64,000 bases of DNA from Providencia rettgeri (GCA_900455085.1 UGTZ01000001.1:712501-776500), one strand, 5' to 3'; counted from the first letter of the stretch, positions 27,034 through 36,883 are shown. A program made the numbers and translations. The notes: a model not told the origin generated them from the sequence alone.

Positions 27034-27615
27034 ATGGATGAATTGCGCATAGGTCTGGTTTCTGTTTCTGATCGTGCTTCGAGCGGTATTTATGAAGATA
27101 AAGGCATTCCTGCATTAGAGGAGTGGTTAGCGAAAACGCTGACAACACCTTTTCGCATCGAAACTCGTCTGATCCCTGATGAGCAAATCATGATAGAGCA
27201 AACATTATGTGAGCTGGTGGATGAATTTGCTTGCCATTTAGTCCTAACTACCGGGGGCACAGGACCCGCTCGTCGCGATGTCACTCCTGACGCAACTCTC
27301 GCGATTGCAGACCGTGAGATGCCAGGGTTTGGCGAACAAATGCGGCAAATTAGCCTAAAGTTCGTGCCTACTGCGATATTATCACGCCAAGTTGGAGTAA
27401 TACGCAATCAGGCTCTGATTTTAAATTTACCAGGGCAGCCTAAAGCAATTGCGGAAACTTTGGAAGGCTTAAAGGACAAAGAAGGGAATGTAGTCGTTTC
27501 TGGTATTTTCGCCAGTGTTCCTTATTGTATTCAATTGCTTGATGGCCCATATGTGGAAACAGACTCTACGGTTGTGAAGGCATTTAGACCTAAATCAGCA
27601 ATTCGTTCTGAGTAG
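27034..27615 (+). CDS. mog: Molybdopterin adenylyltransferase Mog
   Basis: Mog adenylates molybdopterin before molybdenum insertion. It opens MDELRIGLVSVSDRASSGIY. The signature TTGGTGPARRDVTPDAT lies at about 70-87, and the NLPGQPKA segment is near 148. ATG 27034 (TTGAGG upstream) gives 193 residues, the family length. It follows talB as in E. coli. Confidence 0.96.
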   Translation: MDELRIGLVSVSDRASSGIYEDKGIPALEEWLAKTLTTPFRIETRLIPDEQIMIEQTLCELVDEFACHLVLTTGGTGPARRDVTPDATLAIADREMPGFGEQMRQISLKFVPTAILSRQVGVIRNQALILNLPGQPKAIAETLEGLKDKEGNVVVSGIFASVPYCIQLLDGPYVETDSTVVKAFRPKSAIRSE

Positions 27616-27627
27616 TATTTCAATATC

Positions 27628-27653
27628 ATCAGGTGAGCATTGACTCACCTGAT
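27628..27653. terminator. Bidirectional terminator between mog and satP
   Basis: ATCAGGTGAG and CTCACCTGAT pair perfectly over 10 bp with loop CATTGA between two convergent genes. Confidence 0.78.
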
Positions 27654-27694
27654 TAATAATATTTAATGCATAAAATCACATACGTTAGTCAAAC

Positions 27695-28261
27695 TTAACT
27701 GCGTTGACCAATCGGTAATACCGTTTTGCCATATTGCTCATTTAATATTTCCGCAACCGCTAAATAAAATGCGCTAGCACCGCAGATAATTCCTTCAAAA
27801 CCTGCAAATTTTAGTAATGCCGAATTTCCCGTAATATTACCAATCGCTAATAAAGCGAATAATACAGTTAAGCTACCAAAGACAAATTGCAAAACAAAAT
27901 TAGCTTTGAATGTTCCCAAGAACATGAAAAAGGTAAAAATTCCCCAAATAGCGAGGAAAACACCTAAAAACTCAGGTGAAGTTGCTTCAGCTAATCCCAT
28001 TGAAGGTAAAAATAATAGACCAACTAATGCAATCCAAAACATCCCGTAAGAAGTAAATGCGGTTGCACCGAATGTATTGCCTTTTTTGTATTCAATCAGG
28101 CCCGCAATAAATTGAGCAATACCACCATAAAAAATGCCCATACTTAAAATAACGGATGAAAGAGGGAAAAAACCTGCGTTATGAATGTTTAGCAGGATGG
28201 TTGTCATACCAAAGCCTAGTAAACCAAGTGGGCCTGGATTTGCAAGAGAGCTAGACTGCAT
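27695..28261 (-). CDS. satP: Acetate/succinate transporter SatP
   Basis: A six-helix inner-membrane carrier of the AceTr (GPR1/FUN34/YaaH) family. The hallmark NPGPLGLLGFG lies at residues 8-18. Hydrophobic helices fill the rest. The ATG at 28261 (AGAGG 5 bases upstream) gives 188 residues, the E. coli length; the in-frame ATG at 28342 would add a basic, atypical N-terminus. It is divergent from dnaK. Confidence 0.94.
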   Translation of the reverse strand: MQSSSLANPGPLGLLGFGMTTILLNIHNAGFFPLSSVILSMGIFYGGIAQFIAGLIEYKKGNTFGATAFTSYGMFWIALVGLLFLPSMGLAEATSPEFLGVFLAIWGIFTFFMFLGTFKANFVLQFVFGSLTVLFALLAIGNITGNSALLKFAGFEGIICGASAFYLAVAEILNEQYGKTVLPIGQRS

Positions 28262-28419
28262 ATAACCTCTGGTAAAATATAAAAAATTCAAATAGATAAA
28301 AAAACAAAAAGTTTTGCCAAAGTGACAGCGGCGGCGCATCATACGCAGTTTTAATTGTTTAAACCATGATCACAAGACAGGTTTTTTTGCAATAAATGCA
28401 AATTTTTTTGATTCTCCCC

Positions 28420-28447
28420 CTTGATGAATGAATTTGTGACCCCATCT
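28420..28447 (+). promoter_or_regulatory. Sigma-32 heat-shock promoter P1 of dnaK
   Basis: CCCCCTTGATG (-35 CTTGATG at 28420-28426), a 13-base spacer and CCCCATCT (28440-28447) closely match the sigma-32 consensus CTTGAAA / CCCCATNT. Confidence 0.88.
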
Positions 28448-28519
28448 TAAAAGCATCAACTGATATCAATCCAAATTATTGCGTATTGAAAAATAATTTA
28501 GGCTCAGAGTGAAAACTCC

Positions 28520-28548
28520 CTTGAAAATGAAATATTGAGCCTCATATA
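28520..28548 (+). promoter_or_regulatory. Second sigma-32-type promoter of dnaK
   Basis: CTTGAAA (28520-28526) is a perfect -35. After 13 bases follows CCTCATATA (28540-28548), a slightly weaker -10. It has the same spacing as the first promoter, 100 bp closer to dnaK. Confidence 0.72.
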
Positions 28549-28596
28549 GATTGATATCAAATCATAGTGAAAAGAATTCCTTTGGAGGCGTTTTAG

Positions 28597-30513
28597 ATGG
28601 GTAAAATCATTGGTATCGACTTGGGTACAACTAACTCATGCGTTGCAATTATGGATGGTACTACAGCTCGTGTTCTGGAGAACAGCGAAGGTGATAGAAC
28701 GACTCCTTCCATCATTGCGTACACTCAAGATGGTGAAATTTTAGTTGGTCAGCCAGCAAAACGTCAGGCTGTGACTAACCCAGAAAATACTTTATTTGCA
28801 ATCAAGCGTTTAATTGGTCGTCGTTTCCAAGACGAAGAAGTTCAGCGCGACGTTTCTATCATGCCATATAAAATCATTGCGGCTGATAACGGCGATGCTT
28901 GGTTAGATGTGAAAGGCCAAAAAATGGCTCCGCCACAAGTTTCAGCTGAAGTTCTGAAAAAAATGAAGAAAACAGCTGAAGACTATTTAGGTGAGCCTGT
29001 AACAGAAGCAGTTATTACTGTACCTGCTTACTTTAACGATGCTCAGCGTCAAGCGACTAAAGATGCTGGTCGTATCGCTGGTTTAGAAGTAAAACGTATC
29101 ATTAACGAACCAACAGCTGCGGCATTAGCATATGGTTTAGATAGAGAAGTGGGTAACCGTACTATTGCGGTTTATGACTTAGGTGGTGGTACATTTGACT
29201 TATCAATCATCGAAATTGATGAAGTTGATGGCGAAAAAACCTATGAAGTTTTGGCAACCAATGGTGATACTCACTTAGGTGGTGAAGACTTCGATACTCG
29301 TTTAATCAACTACTTAGTTGAAGAGTTTAAGAAAGAACAAGGTGTTGACCTACGTAACGACCCGTTAGCGATGCAACGTCTGAAAGAAGCTGCAGAAAAA
29401 GCAAAAATTGAGCTGTCTTCTGCACAACAAACAGACGTTAACCTGCCGTACATTACAGCGGATGCAACAGGTCCTAAACATATGAATATTAAAGTGACTC
29501 GTGCGAAATTAGAGTCACTGGTAGAAGATTTAGTTAAGCGTTCTATGGAGCCAGTTAAAGTTGCTCTGCAAGACGCGGGCTTAAGCGTGAGCGAAATCAA
29601 CGACGTTATTTTAGTTGGTGGCCAAACACGTATGCCAATGGTTCAAAAAGTTGTTGCTGATTTCTTTGGTAAAGAACCACGTAAAGACGTGAACCCTGAC
29701 GAAGCAGTTGCAATGGGTGCGGCAGTACAAGGTGGTGTTTTAGCGGGTGATGTTAAAGACGTTCTGTTACTTGACGTAACGCCTCTGTCTTTAGGTATCG
29801 AAACCATGGGTGGTGTGATGACTTCGTTAATCTCGAAGAACACCACTATCCCAACGAAACATAGCCAAGTATTCTCAACAGCGGAAGATAACCAAGCAGC
29901 GGTAACTATCCATGTTCTGCAAGGTGAGCGTAAACGTGCAAGTGATAACAAATCACTGGGTCAGTTTAACTTAGATGGTATTCAACCTGCCCCACGCGGT
30001 ATGCCACAAATTGAAGTGACTTTTGATATCGATGCTGATGGTATCTTGCATGTTTCTGCGAAAGATAAAAATAGCGGACGTGAGCAAAACATCACCATTA
30101 AGGCTTCTTCAGGTCTGAATGACGAGGAAATCGAAAAAATGGTACGTGACGCAGAAGCAAACGCTGAAGCTGACCGTAAATTTGAAGAGTTAGTTCAGGT
30201 TCGTAACCAAGCTGACCAATTAGTTCACGGTACTCGTAAACAAATTGAAGAAGCCGGTGATAAATTACCAGCTGAAGATAAAGCGAATATTGAAAAAGCA
30301 ACTTCTGAATTAGAAGCGGCAGCAAAAGGTGAAGATAAAGCGGATATTGAAGCGAAAATCCAAGCTTTAGTCACTGCATCTGCAAAACTTTTGGAAATCG
30401 CACAGCAACAAGCTCAAGCGCAAGCGGGTGGTGCTGCTGGCGCAGAAGCGAAGAAAGATGATGACGTTGTTGATGCTGAATTCGAAGAAGTTAACGACAA
30501 AGATAAAAAATAA
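28597..30513 (+). CDS. dnaK: Hsp70 chaperone DnaK
   Basis: An ATP-dependent protein-folding chaperone of 638 residues. The ATPase domain starts IIGIDLGTTNSCVAIM, with AVYDLGGGTFDLSI and VGGQTRMPMVQ. The linker is DVKDVLLLDVTPLSLGI-like. The substrate-binding and helical lid regions end in an Ala/Gln-rich tail with the terminal DDDVVDAEFEEVNDKDKK, the EEV-type motif used with partners. GGAGG lies 9 bases before the ATG. It forms an operon with dnaJ. Confidence 0.98.
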   Translation: MGKIIGIDLGTTNSCVAIMDGTTARVLENSEGDRTTPSIIAYTQDGEILVGQPAKRQAVTNPENTLFAIKRLIGRRFQDEEVQRDVSIMPYKIIAADNGDAWLDVKGQKMAPPQVSAEVLKKMKKTAEDYLGEPVTEAVITVPAYFNDAQRQATKDAGRIAGLEVKRIINEPTAAALAYGLDREVGNRTIAVYDLGGGTFDLSIIEIDEVDGEKTYEVLATNGDTHLGGEDFDTRLINYLVEEFKKEQGVDLRNDPLAMQRLKEAAEKAKIELSSAQQTDVNLPYITADATGPKHMNIKVTRAKLESLVEDLVKRSMEPVKVALQDAGLSVSEINDVILVGGQTRMPMVQKVVADFFGKEPRKDVNPDEAVAMGAAVQGGVLAGDVKDVLLLDVTPLSLGIETMGGVMTSLISKNTTIPTKHSQVFSTAEDNQAAVTIHVLQGERKRASDNKSLGQFNLDGIQPAPRGMPQIEVTFDIDADGILHVSAKDKNSGREQNITIKASSGLNDEEIEKMVRDAEANAEADRKFEELVQVRNQADQLVHGTRKQIEEAGDKLPAEDKANIEKATSELEAAAKGEDKADIEAKIQALVTASAKLLEIAQQQAQAQAGGAAGAEAKKDDDVVDAEFEEVNDKDKK

Positions 30514-30572
30514 TGCCCTTAGCGGGCGCAGTAGCTGTAGCAAATGCTAGTTAATGGTTACTGATACCGGAT

Positions 30573-30600
30573 ACGGGCGTCGAGGGAACTCTACGCCCGT
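30573..30600 (+). promoter_or_regulatory. Hairpin between dnaK and dnaJ
   Basis: ACGGGCGT and ACGCCCGT pair around CGAGGGAACTCT. E. coli has a similar GC-rich hairpin in this gap. It has no T-run, so it is more likely an RNA processing or partial terminator element that tunes dnaJ level. Confidence 0.5.
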
Positions 30601-30623
30601 TCCGCATGTTAAGGGTAAATAGA

Positions 30624-31760
30624 ATGGCGAAAAGAGATTTTTATGAGGTGCTAGGCCTCGAAAGAAATGCTTCAGATAAAGATATTAAGCGAGCTTATAA
30701 GCGCTTAGCGATGAAGCATCACCCCGACCGTAATCAGGGGGATAAAGAATCAGAAGGTAAATTTAAAGAAATTAAAGAAGCTTACGAAGTTCTTTCTGAC
30801 GAGCAAAAACGCGCCGCTTATGACCAATATGGTCATGCAGCGTTTGAGCAAGGCGGAATGGGCGGAGGCGGCGGCTTTGGTGGTGGCGCTGACTTTAGTG
30901 ATATCTTTGGTGACGTCTTCGGTGATATTTTTGGAGGTGGCCGCAGACAGCAGCGCCCAAGCCGTGGTTCTGACCTACAGTACAACATGGAACTGACTCT
31001 TGAAGAGGCTGTCCGTGGAGTGACCAAAGAAATCCGTATTCCGACCTTAGAAACCTGTGACGTTTGTCATGGTAATGGTGCGAAACCGGGAACCAGTGCG
31101 GATACGTGCTCAACCTGTCACGGTATGGGCCAAGTCCATATGCGCCAAGGCTTTTTCTCTGTACAGCAACCTTGTCCAACTTGCCATGGTCGCGGTAAAG
31201 TTATCAAAGATCCATGCAACAAATGTCATGGTCATGGCCGTGTTGAAAGATATAAAACACTGTCAGTTAAAATTCCAGCGGGTGTCGATACGGGTGACCG
31301 TGTTCGTTTGTCAGGGGAAGGTGAAGCCGGAGAAAACGGAGCACCAGCAGGAGACTTATTTGTTCAGGTTCATGTATTGCCTCATAATATTTTTGAGCGT
31401 GATGGTAATAACCTGCACTGTGAGGTGCCGATTAACTTTGCTGATGCAGCACTGGGTGGCGAAATTGAAGTGCCAACCCTTGATGGGCGTGTAAAACTGA
31501 AAATCCCAGCAGAAACTCAAACCGGTAAAATTTTCCGTATGAAAGGAAAAGGTGTGAAATCGGTACGTGGTGGCCTGCAAGGTGATTTAATGTGCCACAT
31601 CGTTGTTGAAACCCCTGTTAAACTCAATGAGAAACAAAAAGAGTTACTCAAAGAATTTGGTGAATCATTAGGTGGAAAGAGCGGTGAGAAGAACAGCCCG
31701 CGCTCTAAAAGCTTTTTAGATGGTGTGAAGAAATTCTTTGATGATTTAACTAATAAATAA
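30624..31760 (+). CDS. dnaJ: Hsp40 co-chaperone DnaJ
   Basis: DnaJ stimulates DnaK and delivers substrates. The J domain (1-70) has the HPD motif in KHHPDRNQGD. A Gly/Phe region follows (GGMGGGGGFGGG). The zinc domain has four CxxCxGxG modules (CDVCHGNG, CSTCHGMG, CPTCHGRG, CNKCHGHG). Two C-terminal substrate domains follow. ATG 30624 (AAGGG upstream) gives 378 residues; the in-frame ATG at 30606 adds six odd residues. Confidence 0.97.
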   Translation: MAKRDFYEVLGLERNASDKDIKRAYKRLAMKHHPDRNQGDKESEGKFKEIKEAYEVLSDEQKRAAYDQYGHAAFEQGGMGGGGGFGGGADFSDIFGDVFGDIFGGGRRQQRPSRGSDLQYNMELTLEEAVRGVTKEIRIPTLETCDVCHGNGAKPGTSADTCSTCHGMGQVHMRQGFFSVQQPCPTCHGRGKVIKDPCNKCHGHGRVERYKTLSVKIPAGVDTGDRVRLSGEGEAGENGAPAGDLFVQVHVLPHNIFERDGNNLHCEVPINFADAALGGEIEVPTLDGRVKLKIPAETQTGKIFRMKGKGVKSVRGGLQGDLMCHIVVETPVKLNEKQKELLKEFGESLGGKSGEKNSPRSKSFLDGVKKFFDDLTNK

Positions 31761-31784
31761 TTAGTTAATAGTTGGTAAAGTTAG

Positions 31785-31826
31785 AATGGCTGACTGAGCA
31801 TATTGCCAAGTCAGCCATTTTTTTAT
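31785..31826. terminator. Terminator after dnaJ
   Basis: AATGGCTGACT and AGTCAGCCATT pair perfectly over 11 bp, followed by T7. It is placed between convergent dnaJ and the amidohydrolase gene. Confidence 0.88.
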
Positions 31827-31827
31827 C

Positions 31828-33228
31828 TTATTTTACAACTTCACCGCTAGCAACCACAGTTTCTCGGACTTTATTGGCAAAATCTTGAGCTTCTTTGATG
31901 ATTGAATTTTCATCCGCAGTCAGTATTTTACGGTCTTTCATCAATACGTTGCCATCAACTATGGTATGACGAACATTGGCTCCATTAGCCCCATATACCA
32001 GCGCAGCATATGGGCTATACATAGGAACCATATTAGGTGATTTAGTATCAATAACAATAATATCAGCTAATTTCCCTGGTTCGAGAGAGCCCAGTTTATC
32101 TTCCATGTGTAATACACGAGCAGAGCCCATTGTTGCCATATCAACAACAGTGATTGGTGGCATCGCTGCTCTATCTTTATTTGCTAGTTTGTGAATCTTA
32201 CCCACTAAATTCAACTCATTTAACGTCGTCAACGTATTACTCGACATTGGTCCATCAGTTCCCAAGCCAACACGGATCCCTTTTTCAAGCATGGTTGTCA
32301 CAGGGGCAACACCCTTAGCGGACTTAGTATTCGCACTGATATTATGTGCAACACCGACATCATATTGTTTGAGCAAATCTATATCTTTTTCATCAACCAT
32401 AATGGCATGGGCAGCTATTACTTTATTGTTCAGTGCACCTATGTCTGCCATATATTGTACCGGGCTTTTGCCACCAGTGCGTTTGGCGATTTCTTCTTGC
32501 TCACGATCTGTTTCTGCAAGATGGATCATCACGGGAACATCAAGTTCTTGAGATAATTTTGCTATTTTCTGCAAATGTTCTGTTGTATTAGTGTAAGGTG
32601 CATGAGGAGCAAAAGCGGGGGTAATACGTGGATGATCTTTGTATTGATTGATAAAGTTTACAGCATAATTGATGCCTTCATCCGCATTTTTCGCATCAGC
32701 GACAGGAAATTGAATCACAGATTCGCCAAGAACTGCCCTTAACCCAATCTTATCAACGGTTTTAGCCACTTCATCTTCAAAATAATACATATCAACGTAA
32801 GTTGTGACACCCCCTTTAATCATTTCAACATTAGCAAGGTTTGCCCCAACTCGTACCATTTCACGGGAGACCATTTTATTTTCTAATGGGAAGATATAAC
32901 GATGTAAACGGTCTGGAACATCATCGGCTAAGGAACGAAATACGGTCATAGATGCATGTGTATGCGTGTTAATTAGCCCTGGCATGACAATATCACCATC
33001 AACATTTAGTACATTAGGTGCTTGATAACGTTGAGCAAGCTCAGGACCACCAACAGCAATAATTTTATTGCCTTTGATGACAACCGTACCATGGTCAATA
33101 ACCTGCTTTTGAGAATCCATTGTTAAGATAGTGCCATCTACAATTATGATGTCAGCAGGTGTAGCAGCAAAGCTAGAAAAAGAAGTACTAATAATGGAAA
33201 TAGCCAGTAAAGATTTTAAAAGTGACAT
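31828..33228 (-). CDS. Exported metal-dependent amidohydrolase (TRZ/ATZ-type)
   Basis: An amidohydrolase-superfamily enzyme related to chlorohydrolases and S-adenosylhomocysteine/MTA deaminases. Metal-site motifs are visible: GLINTHTHASM, AFAPHAPYT, IHLAETD, AAHAIMV and LGTDGPMSSN. Composite-domain strands at both ends are present (ADIIIVDGTILTMD; GKLADIIVIDTKSPN). Unlike typical cytosolic members, residues 1-22 form a clear signal peptide ending FAA, so periplasmic action is expected. The substrate is unknown; a deaminated nucleoside or related heterocycle is plausible. At 466 residues it is full-length. The EamA transporter upstream on the same strand, 121 bp away, could be functionally linked. 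Confidence 0.82.
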   Translation of the reverse strand: MSLLKSLLAISIISTSFSSFAATPADIIIVDGTILTMDSQKQVIDHGTVVIKGNKIIAVGGPELAQRYQAPNVLNVDGDIVMPGLINTHTHASMTVFRSLADDVPDRLHRYIFPLENKMVSREMVRVGANLANVEMIKGGVTTYVDMYYFEDEVAKTVDKIGLRAVLGESVIQFPVADAKNADEGINYAVNFINQYKDHPRITPAFAPHAPYTNTTEHLQKIAKLSQELDVPVMIHLAETDREQEEIAKRTGGKSPVQYMADIGALNNKVIAAHAIMVDEKDIDLLKQYDVGVAHNISANTKSAKGVAPVTTMLEKGIRVGLGTDGPMSSNTLTTLNELNLVGKIHKLANKDRAAMPPITVVDMATMGSARVLHMEDKLGSLEPGKLADIIVIDTKSPNMVPMYSPYAALVYGANGANVRHTIVDGNVLMKDRKILTADENSIIKEAQDFANKVRETVVASGEVVK

Positions 33229-33349
33229 TTTGGCCTCATATCTGGTGAGAAAATATAAAAACTATAGGTAAATAAAAAGAAATAATACTGTTTTTAATAA
33301 AACTAAATTTATTGCTTGGTAACTGAACATTCAAATAATAATAATTTTA

Positions 33350-34198
33350 TTAATGACTTAATTTTGCTAATAAAACACCAAAAACAATAACAACACAGGC
33401 AACGACTCGCATGACGTTGAATTTTTCTTTAAGAAAAGCAATGGATAGGAACATAGCGAATAGTACACTAGTTTCTCTAATTGCAGCGACCATGACAATG
33501 GGGGCTTGGCTCATCGCCCATATAGCAATACCATAGCTAATGAGTTGCATTAACCCACCTAGTAACCCAGAGCGCCAGTATTGTTGAATTCCAACAATTA
33601 GGGTACCACGATATTTGATAAAGCCAGGTACAGCTAACACAATCCCATTCAATAGAAATAACCAAAGTGTATAAACTACGGGGTCTTCACTTGCTCTAGC
33701 ACCATAGCCATCAGATAAGGTATAACAGGCAGTAAAAAAGGCAGTTGATATGGCAAAAGCCAGTGCTTTTCCTTTGATATTTAAGGTGAATTTTTTTCCT
33801 GCAAAGGCAATGAGCACTACGCCACTAATGATAAATAAAACACCAATAAGGCCCATTAATGGAATTAGCTCACTAAATAGCAAAGCGCCGAGTAGTGCAG
33901 TCATTAATGGTGCAGACCCACGTGATATGGGGTATATCTGGCTTAAATCGCCATGTGTATAAGCCTGACTTAAAAAAAAGGTATAGCCAATATGAAATAA
34001 TACCGATAAAGCTAGCCAATGGATAGCTTCTGGTGATGGTAGGCCTAACCAGAATATTGCTGGTAGCGTTAAGATGCCAGAAAAAACAGAAATCATGACT
34101 AGACCGAAAAAGCGGTCATTGCCAAATTTAACAATGGCGTTCCAGCTTGCATGGCAAAAAGCAGCAAAAAGCACGGCACATAGTACGTGAGTTGTCAT
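33350..34198 (-). CDS. EamA-family (DMT) inner-membrane transporter
   Basis: A 282-residue protein with about ten hydrophobic helices in two EamA repeats, opening THVLCAVLFAAFCHASWNAI. The second half begins near LAFAISTAFFTACYT. The drug/metabolite transporter superfamily exports small metabolites; the substrate cannot be told from sequence. It is followed on the same strand by the exported amidohydrolase. Confidence 0.8.
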   Translation of the reverse strand: MTTHVLCAVLFAAFCHASWNAIVKFGNDRFFGLVMISVFSGILTLPAIFWLGLPSPEAIHWLALSVLFHIGYTFFLSQAYTHGDLSQIYPISRGSAPLMTALLGALLFSELIPLMGLIGVLFIISGVVLIAFAGKKFTLNIKGKALAFAISTAFFTACYTLSDGYGARASEDPVVYTLWLFLLNGIVLAVPGFIKYRGTLIVGIQQYWRSGLLGGLMQLISYGIAIWAMSQAPIVMVAAIRETSVLFAMFLSIAFLKEKFNVMRVVACVVIVFGVLLAKLSH

Positions 34199-34589
34199 TA
34201 GTAAATTGTAATCTTGAGTTTTTTATTGGCAATCTAATCGCATTTTATTTGCGAAGCGCTTTGCAAATATCTTGCAAGTAGTCTCCCACATTTAAAATCT
34301 TCACGAAAGATATCGAAAGCAGAAGTTAAAAAATTATTTTGTGATAGTTGAAAAATATAGCTTGGGTATTGTAATAAAAAATTGAAATTATAAAGCCCAT
34401 TTTTAACAAAATTTGTTATTTGTTTTTATAAAAGTTGTCTATAGTGAAATTAACGTTTCTTTATCATTCACTGTGATGCTTAACTTAAATTGATCGGTAA
34501 TTTCGATTTGTTGGTGATGAATAAACGACTTTTTACGAATTAATGATTAGCATAGTATTAACATTCAAAAATATATTGGGGTTAACTAT
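34199..34589. other. Intergenic region before nhaA
   Basis: A 391-bp AT-rich gap between divergent EamA and nhaA genes. A TATAGT at 34440-34445 could be an nhaA -10. No ORF, repeat or hairpin stands out. NhaR sites are expected here but I cannot place them with confidence. Confidence 0.4.
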
Positions 34590-35759
34590 ATGACAGCAAT
34601 TATTCGTAAATTTCTAAGGTTAGAAGCAGCAGGGGGCTTACTCCTGATTATTGCTGCCATAGTCGCTTTAATGATGGCTAATTCGCCATTACAAGGGGCT
34701 TATCAGCAATTTTTAGATATTCCTGTATCAATTAAAATATCAGAGTTTGGTTTAGATAAACCTCTGATATTATGGATTAATGACTTCTTAATGGCGATTT
34801 TCTTTTTGGTGGTCGGCCTTGAAGTAAAACGTGAATTATTAGAAGGATCTCTTGCCGGGCGTGATAAAGCGATATTTCCAGCAATTGCAGCATTAGGGGG
34901 AATGATTGCCCCTGCACTAATTTACCTGTTATTTAATGGGGGAGATGCAGTTACTCAGCAAGGTTGGGCGATACCTGCAGCGACAGATATTGCGTTTGCT
35001 TTGGGGGTGATGGCTCTATTAGGTAAGCGGGTTCCAACAGAACTTAAGGTATTCTTATTAGCATTGGCTATTATTGATGACCTTGGTGTTATCGTAATTA
35101 TTGCTTTTTTCTACACAAGTTCTGTTTCTTTGGTTGCATTGGGGCTTTCAGCACTGTGCATCGCCATTCTCTGTATGATGAATTGGCGTAGAGTAGAGAA
35201 TACAGCGGCTTACTTAGTTATTGGGTTAATATTATGGGTGTGTATTTTGAAATCTGGGGTTCATGCCACACTAGCAGGGGTCATTGTTGGCTTCTTGATT
35301 CCTTTACATGGTACTAACCAGACCAAGCCTTCAGAAGAATTGGAACACGTCTTACACCCATGGGTTGTTTACTTAATTCTACCTATTTTTGCGTTTGCTA
35401 ATTCGGGTGTACAGTTTCAAGGTGTAACATTAGAAGGTTTATTAAGCCCACTGCCATTAGGTGTCGCTGCAGGGCTAATTTTTGGTAAGCCTATCGGAAT
35501 TTTTCTATTTAGTTGGGTTTCGGTAAAACTTGGGTTTGCAAAGTTGCCTGAGTCGATTAACTTAAAACAGGTTTTTGCCGTTTCTGTATTGTGTGGGATC
35601 GGTTTTACTATGTCTATTTTTATAACCGGCCTCGCATTTGATGGGCTTGATGAGGTGTATAGTACCTATTCACGTCTAGGTATTTTGCTTGGTTCTACGT
35701 TAGCTGCATTTTTAGGTTACTTTATGTTAAGAGTCGTGTTACCGAAACAAAAAGACTAA
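34590..35759 (+). CDS. nhaA: Na+/H+ antiporter NhaA
   Basis: An inner-membrane electrogenic antiporter for Na+ tolerance and alkaline pH. The 389 residues contain about 12 helices. The ion-binding aspartate pair lies in ALAIIDDLGVIVIIA (about 163-164), and the unwound TM4 segment is PAATDIAFALGVM. The opening IRKFLRLEAAGGLLLI is typical. nhaR follows, the standard arrangement. Confidence 0.97.
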   Translation: MTAIIRKFLRLEAAGGLLLIIAAIVALMMANSPLQGAYQQFLDIPVSIKISEFGLDKPLILWINDFLMAIFFLVVGLEVKRELLEGSLAGRDKAIFPAIAALGGMIAPALIYLLFNGGDAVTQQGWAIPAATDIAFALGVMALLGKRVPTELKVFLLALAIIDDLGVIVIIAFFYTSSVSLVALGLSALCIAILCMMNWRRVENTAAYLVIGLILWVCILKSGVHATLAGVIVGFLIPLHGTNQTKPSEELEHVLHPWVVYLILPIFAFANSGVQFQGVTLEGLLSPLPLGVAAGLIFGKPIGIFLFSWVSVKLGFAKLPESINLKQVFAVSVLCGIGFTMSIFITGLAFDGLDEVYSTYSRLGILLGSTLAAFLGYFMLRVVLPKQKD

Positions 35760-35827
35760 CTTAGTACCAGCTCAATATTTAATTTTGCAAATTATTAGTA
35801 AGAATTTCCGAACTAATAATCTATGAT

Positions 35828-35861
35828 ATACCGTAGTGTGTTTATAAATACACTACGGTAT
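35828..35861. terminator. Long hairpin between nhaA and nhaR
   Basis: ATACCGTAGTGT and ACACTACGGTAT pair perfectly over 12 bp around a 10-base AT loop that can itself pair. Only a weak T-rich tail follows, so it may reduce rather than stop transcription into nhaR. Confidence 0.55.
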
Positions 35862-35954
35862 TCATTTTAAAGGCTCTGAGAAATATGAGCTGCGGGTAAA
35901 TGTGTATGGTCAATAGTGGTTTTTCTAGCTAGTGACGGTACAAAAGGAATCGAT

Positions 35955-36875
35955 ATGCGGGTTTCACATCTTAATTTTAACCATCTTTACTACTTCTGGC
36001 ATGTATGTAAAGAAGGCTCTGTCGTCGGAGCAGCAGAAGCGCTTTACCTGACTCCTCAGACAATTACAGGGCAAATAAAAGCATTGGAAGAACGATTAGG
36101 TGGAAAATTATTCAAAAGGCAGGGGCGAGGTTTGGTGCCATCTGAGCTTGGGCAATTAATTTTTCGCTATGCAGATAAAATGTTTATGCTTAGCCAAGAA
36201 ATGCTAGATATCGTTAATTACAGCCGCGAATCTAATTTACTGTTTGACGTCGGGGTTGCGGATACGCTATCAAAACAGTTAGTTAGTAAAATATTAGAAA
36301 CTACAGTTGTAGAGCATGAACAAATTCATTTGCGTTGTTTTGAATCAACACATGAATTGCTATTAGAGCAGCTCAGCCAACATAAATTGGACATGATTTT
36401 GTCTGACTGCCCAGTTGACTCATCGCAGCAAGAAGGCTTGTTTTCGGTGAAATTGGGCGAGTGTAATATGAGTTTCTTTTGTCGTCAGCCAATCCCTAAA
36501 AAACCATTCCCTGAATGTTTAGAGGAACGTCGTTTATTAATTCCTGGGCGGCGATATTTGTTAGGTAGGCATATCTTAGCTTGGATACGAAATAAAAATC
36601 TGCAAGTTGAAGTGTTAGGTGAGTTTGATGATGCAGCGCTTATGAAAGCATTTGGTATGCATTATAATGCGATTTTTGTTGCTCCATCGCAGTATACACC
36701 TGATCTTCTAGGTGGTGAAGACATTGTAGAGTTAGGCCGTTTAGAGAGCGTAAAAGAAGAATACTACGTTATTTTTGCAGAGAGAATGATCCAGCACCCA
36801 GCAGTACAGCGAGTGTGTAATAAAGATTTTTCAGATTTATTTTCAGTTCCGCTTGATAGCTTAGATAAAAAATAG
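35955..36875 (+). CDS. nhaR: LysR-family activator NhaR
   Basis: NhaR activates nhaA (and osmC and pga genes in E. coli) in response to Na+. The N-terminal HTH is HLYYFWHVCKEGSVVGAAEA followed by LTPQTITGQIKALEERLG. The effector domain contains LLFDVGVADTLSKQLV and ends FAERMIQHPAVQRVCN. ATG 35955 has AAAAGGA 9 bases upstream and yields 306 residues; an earlier in-frame codon at 35916 lacks such a site. Confidence 0.95.
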   Translation: MRVSHLNFNHLYYFWHVCKEGSVVGAAEALYLTPQTITGQIKALEERLGGKLFKRQGRGLVPSELGQLIFRYADKMFMLSQEMLDIVNYSRESNLLFDVGVADTLSKQLVSKILETTVVEHEQIHLRCFESTHELLLEQLSQHKLDMILSDCPVDSSQQEGLFSVKLGECNMSFFCRQPIPKKPFPECLEERRLLIPGRRYLLGRHILAWIRNKNLQVEVLGEFDDAALMKAFGMHYNAIFVAPSQYTPDLLGGEDIVELGRLESVKEEYYVIFAERMIQHPAVQRVCNKDFSDLFSVPLDSLDKK

Positions 36876-36883
36876 CGATAAAT

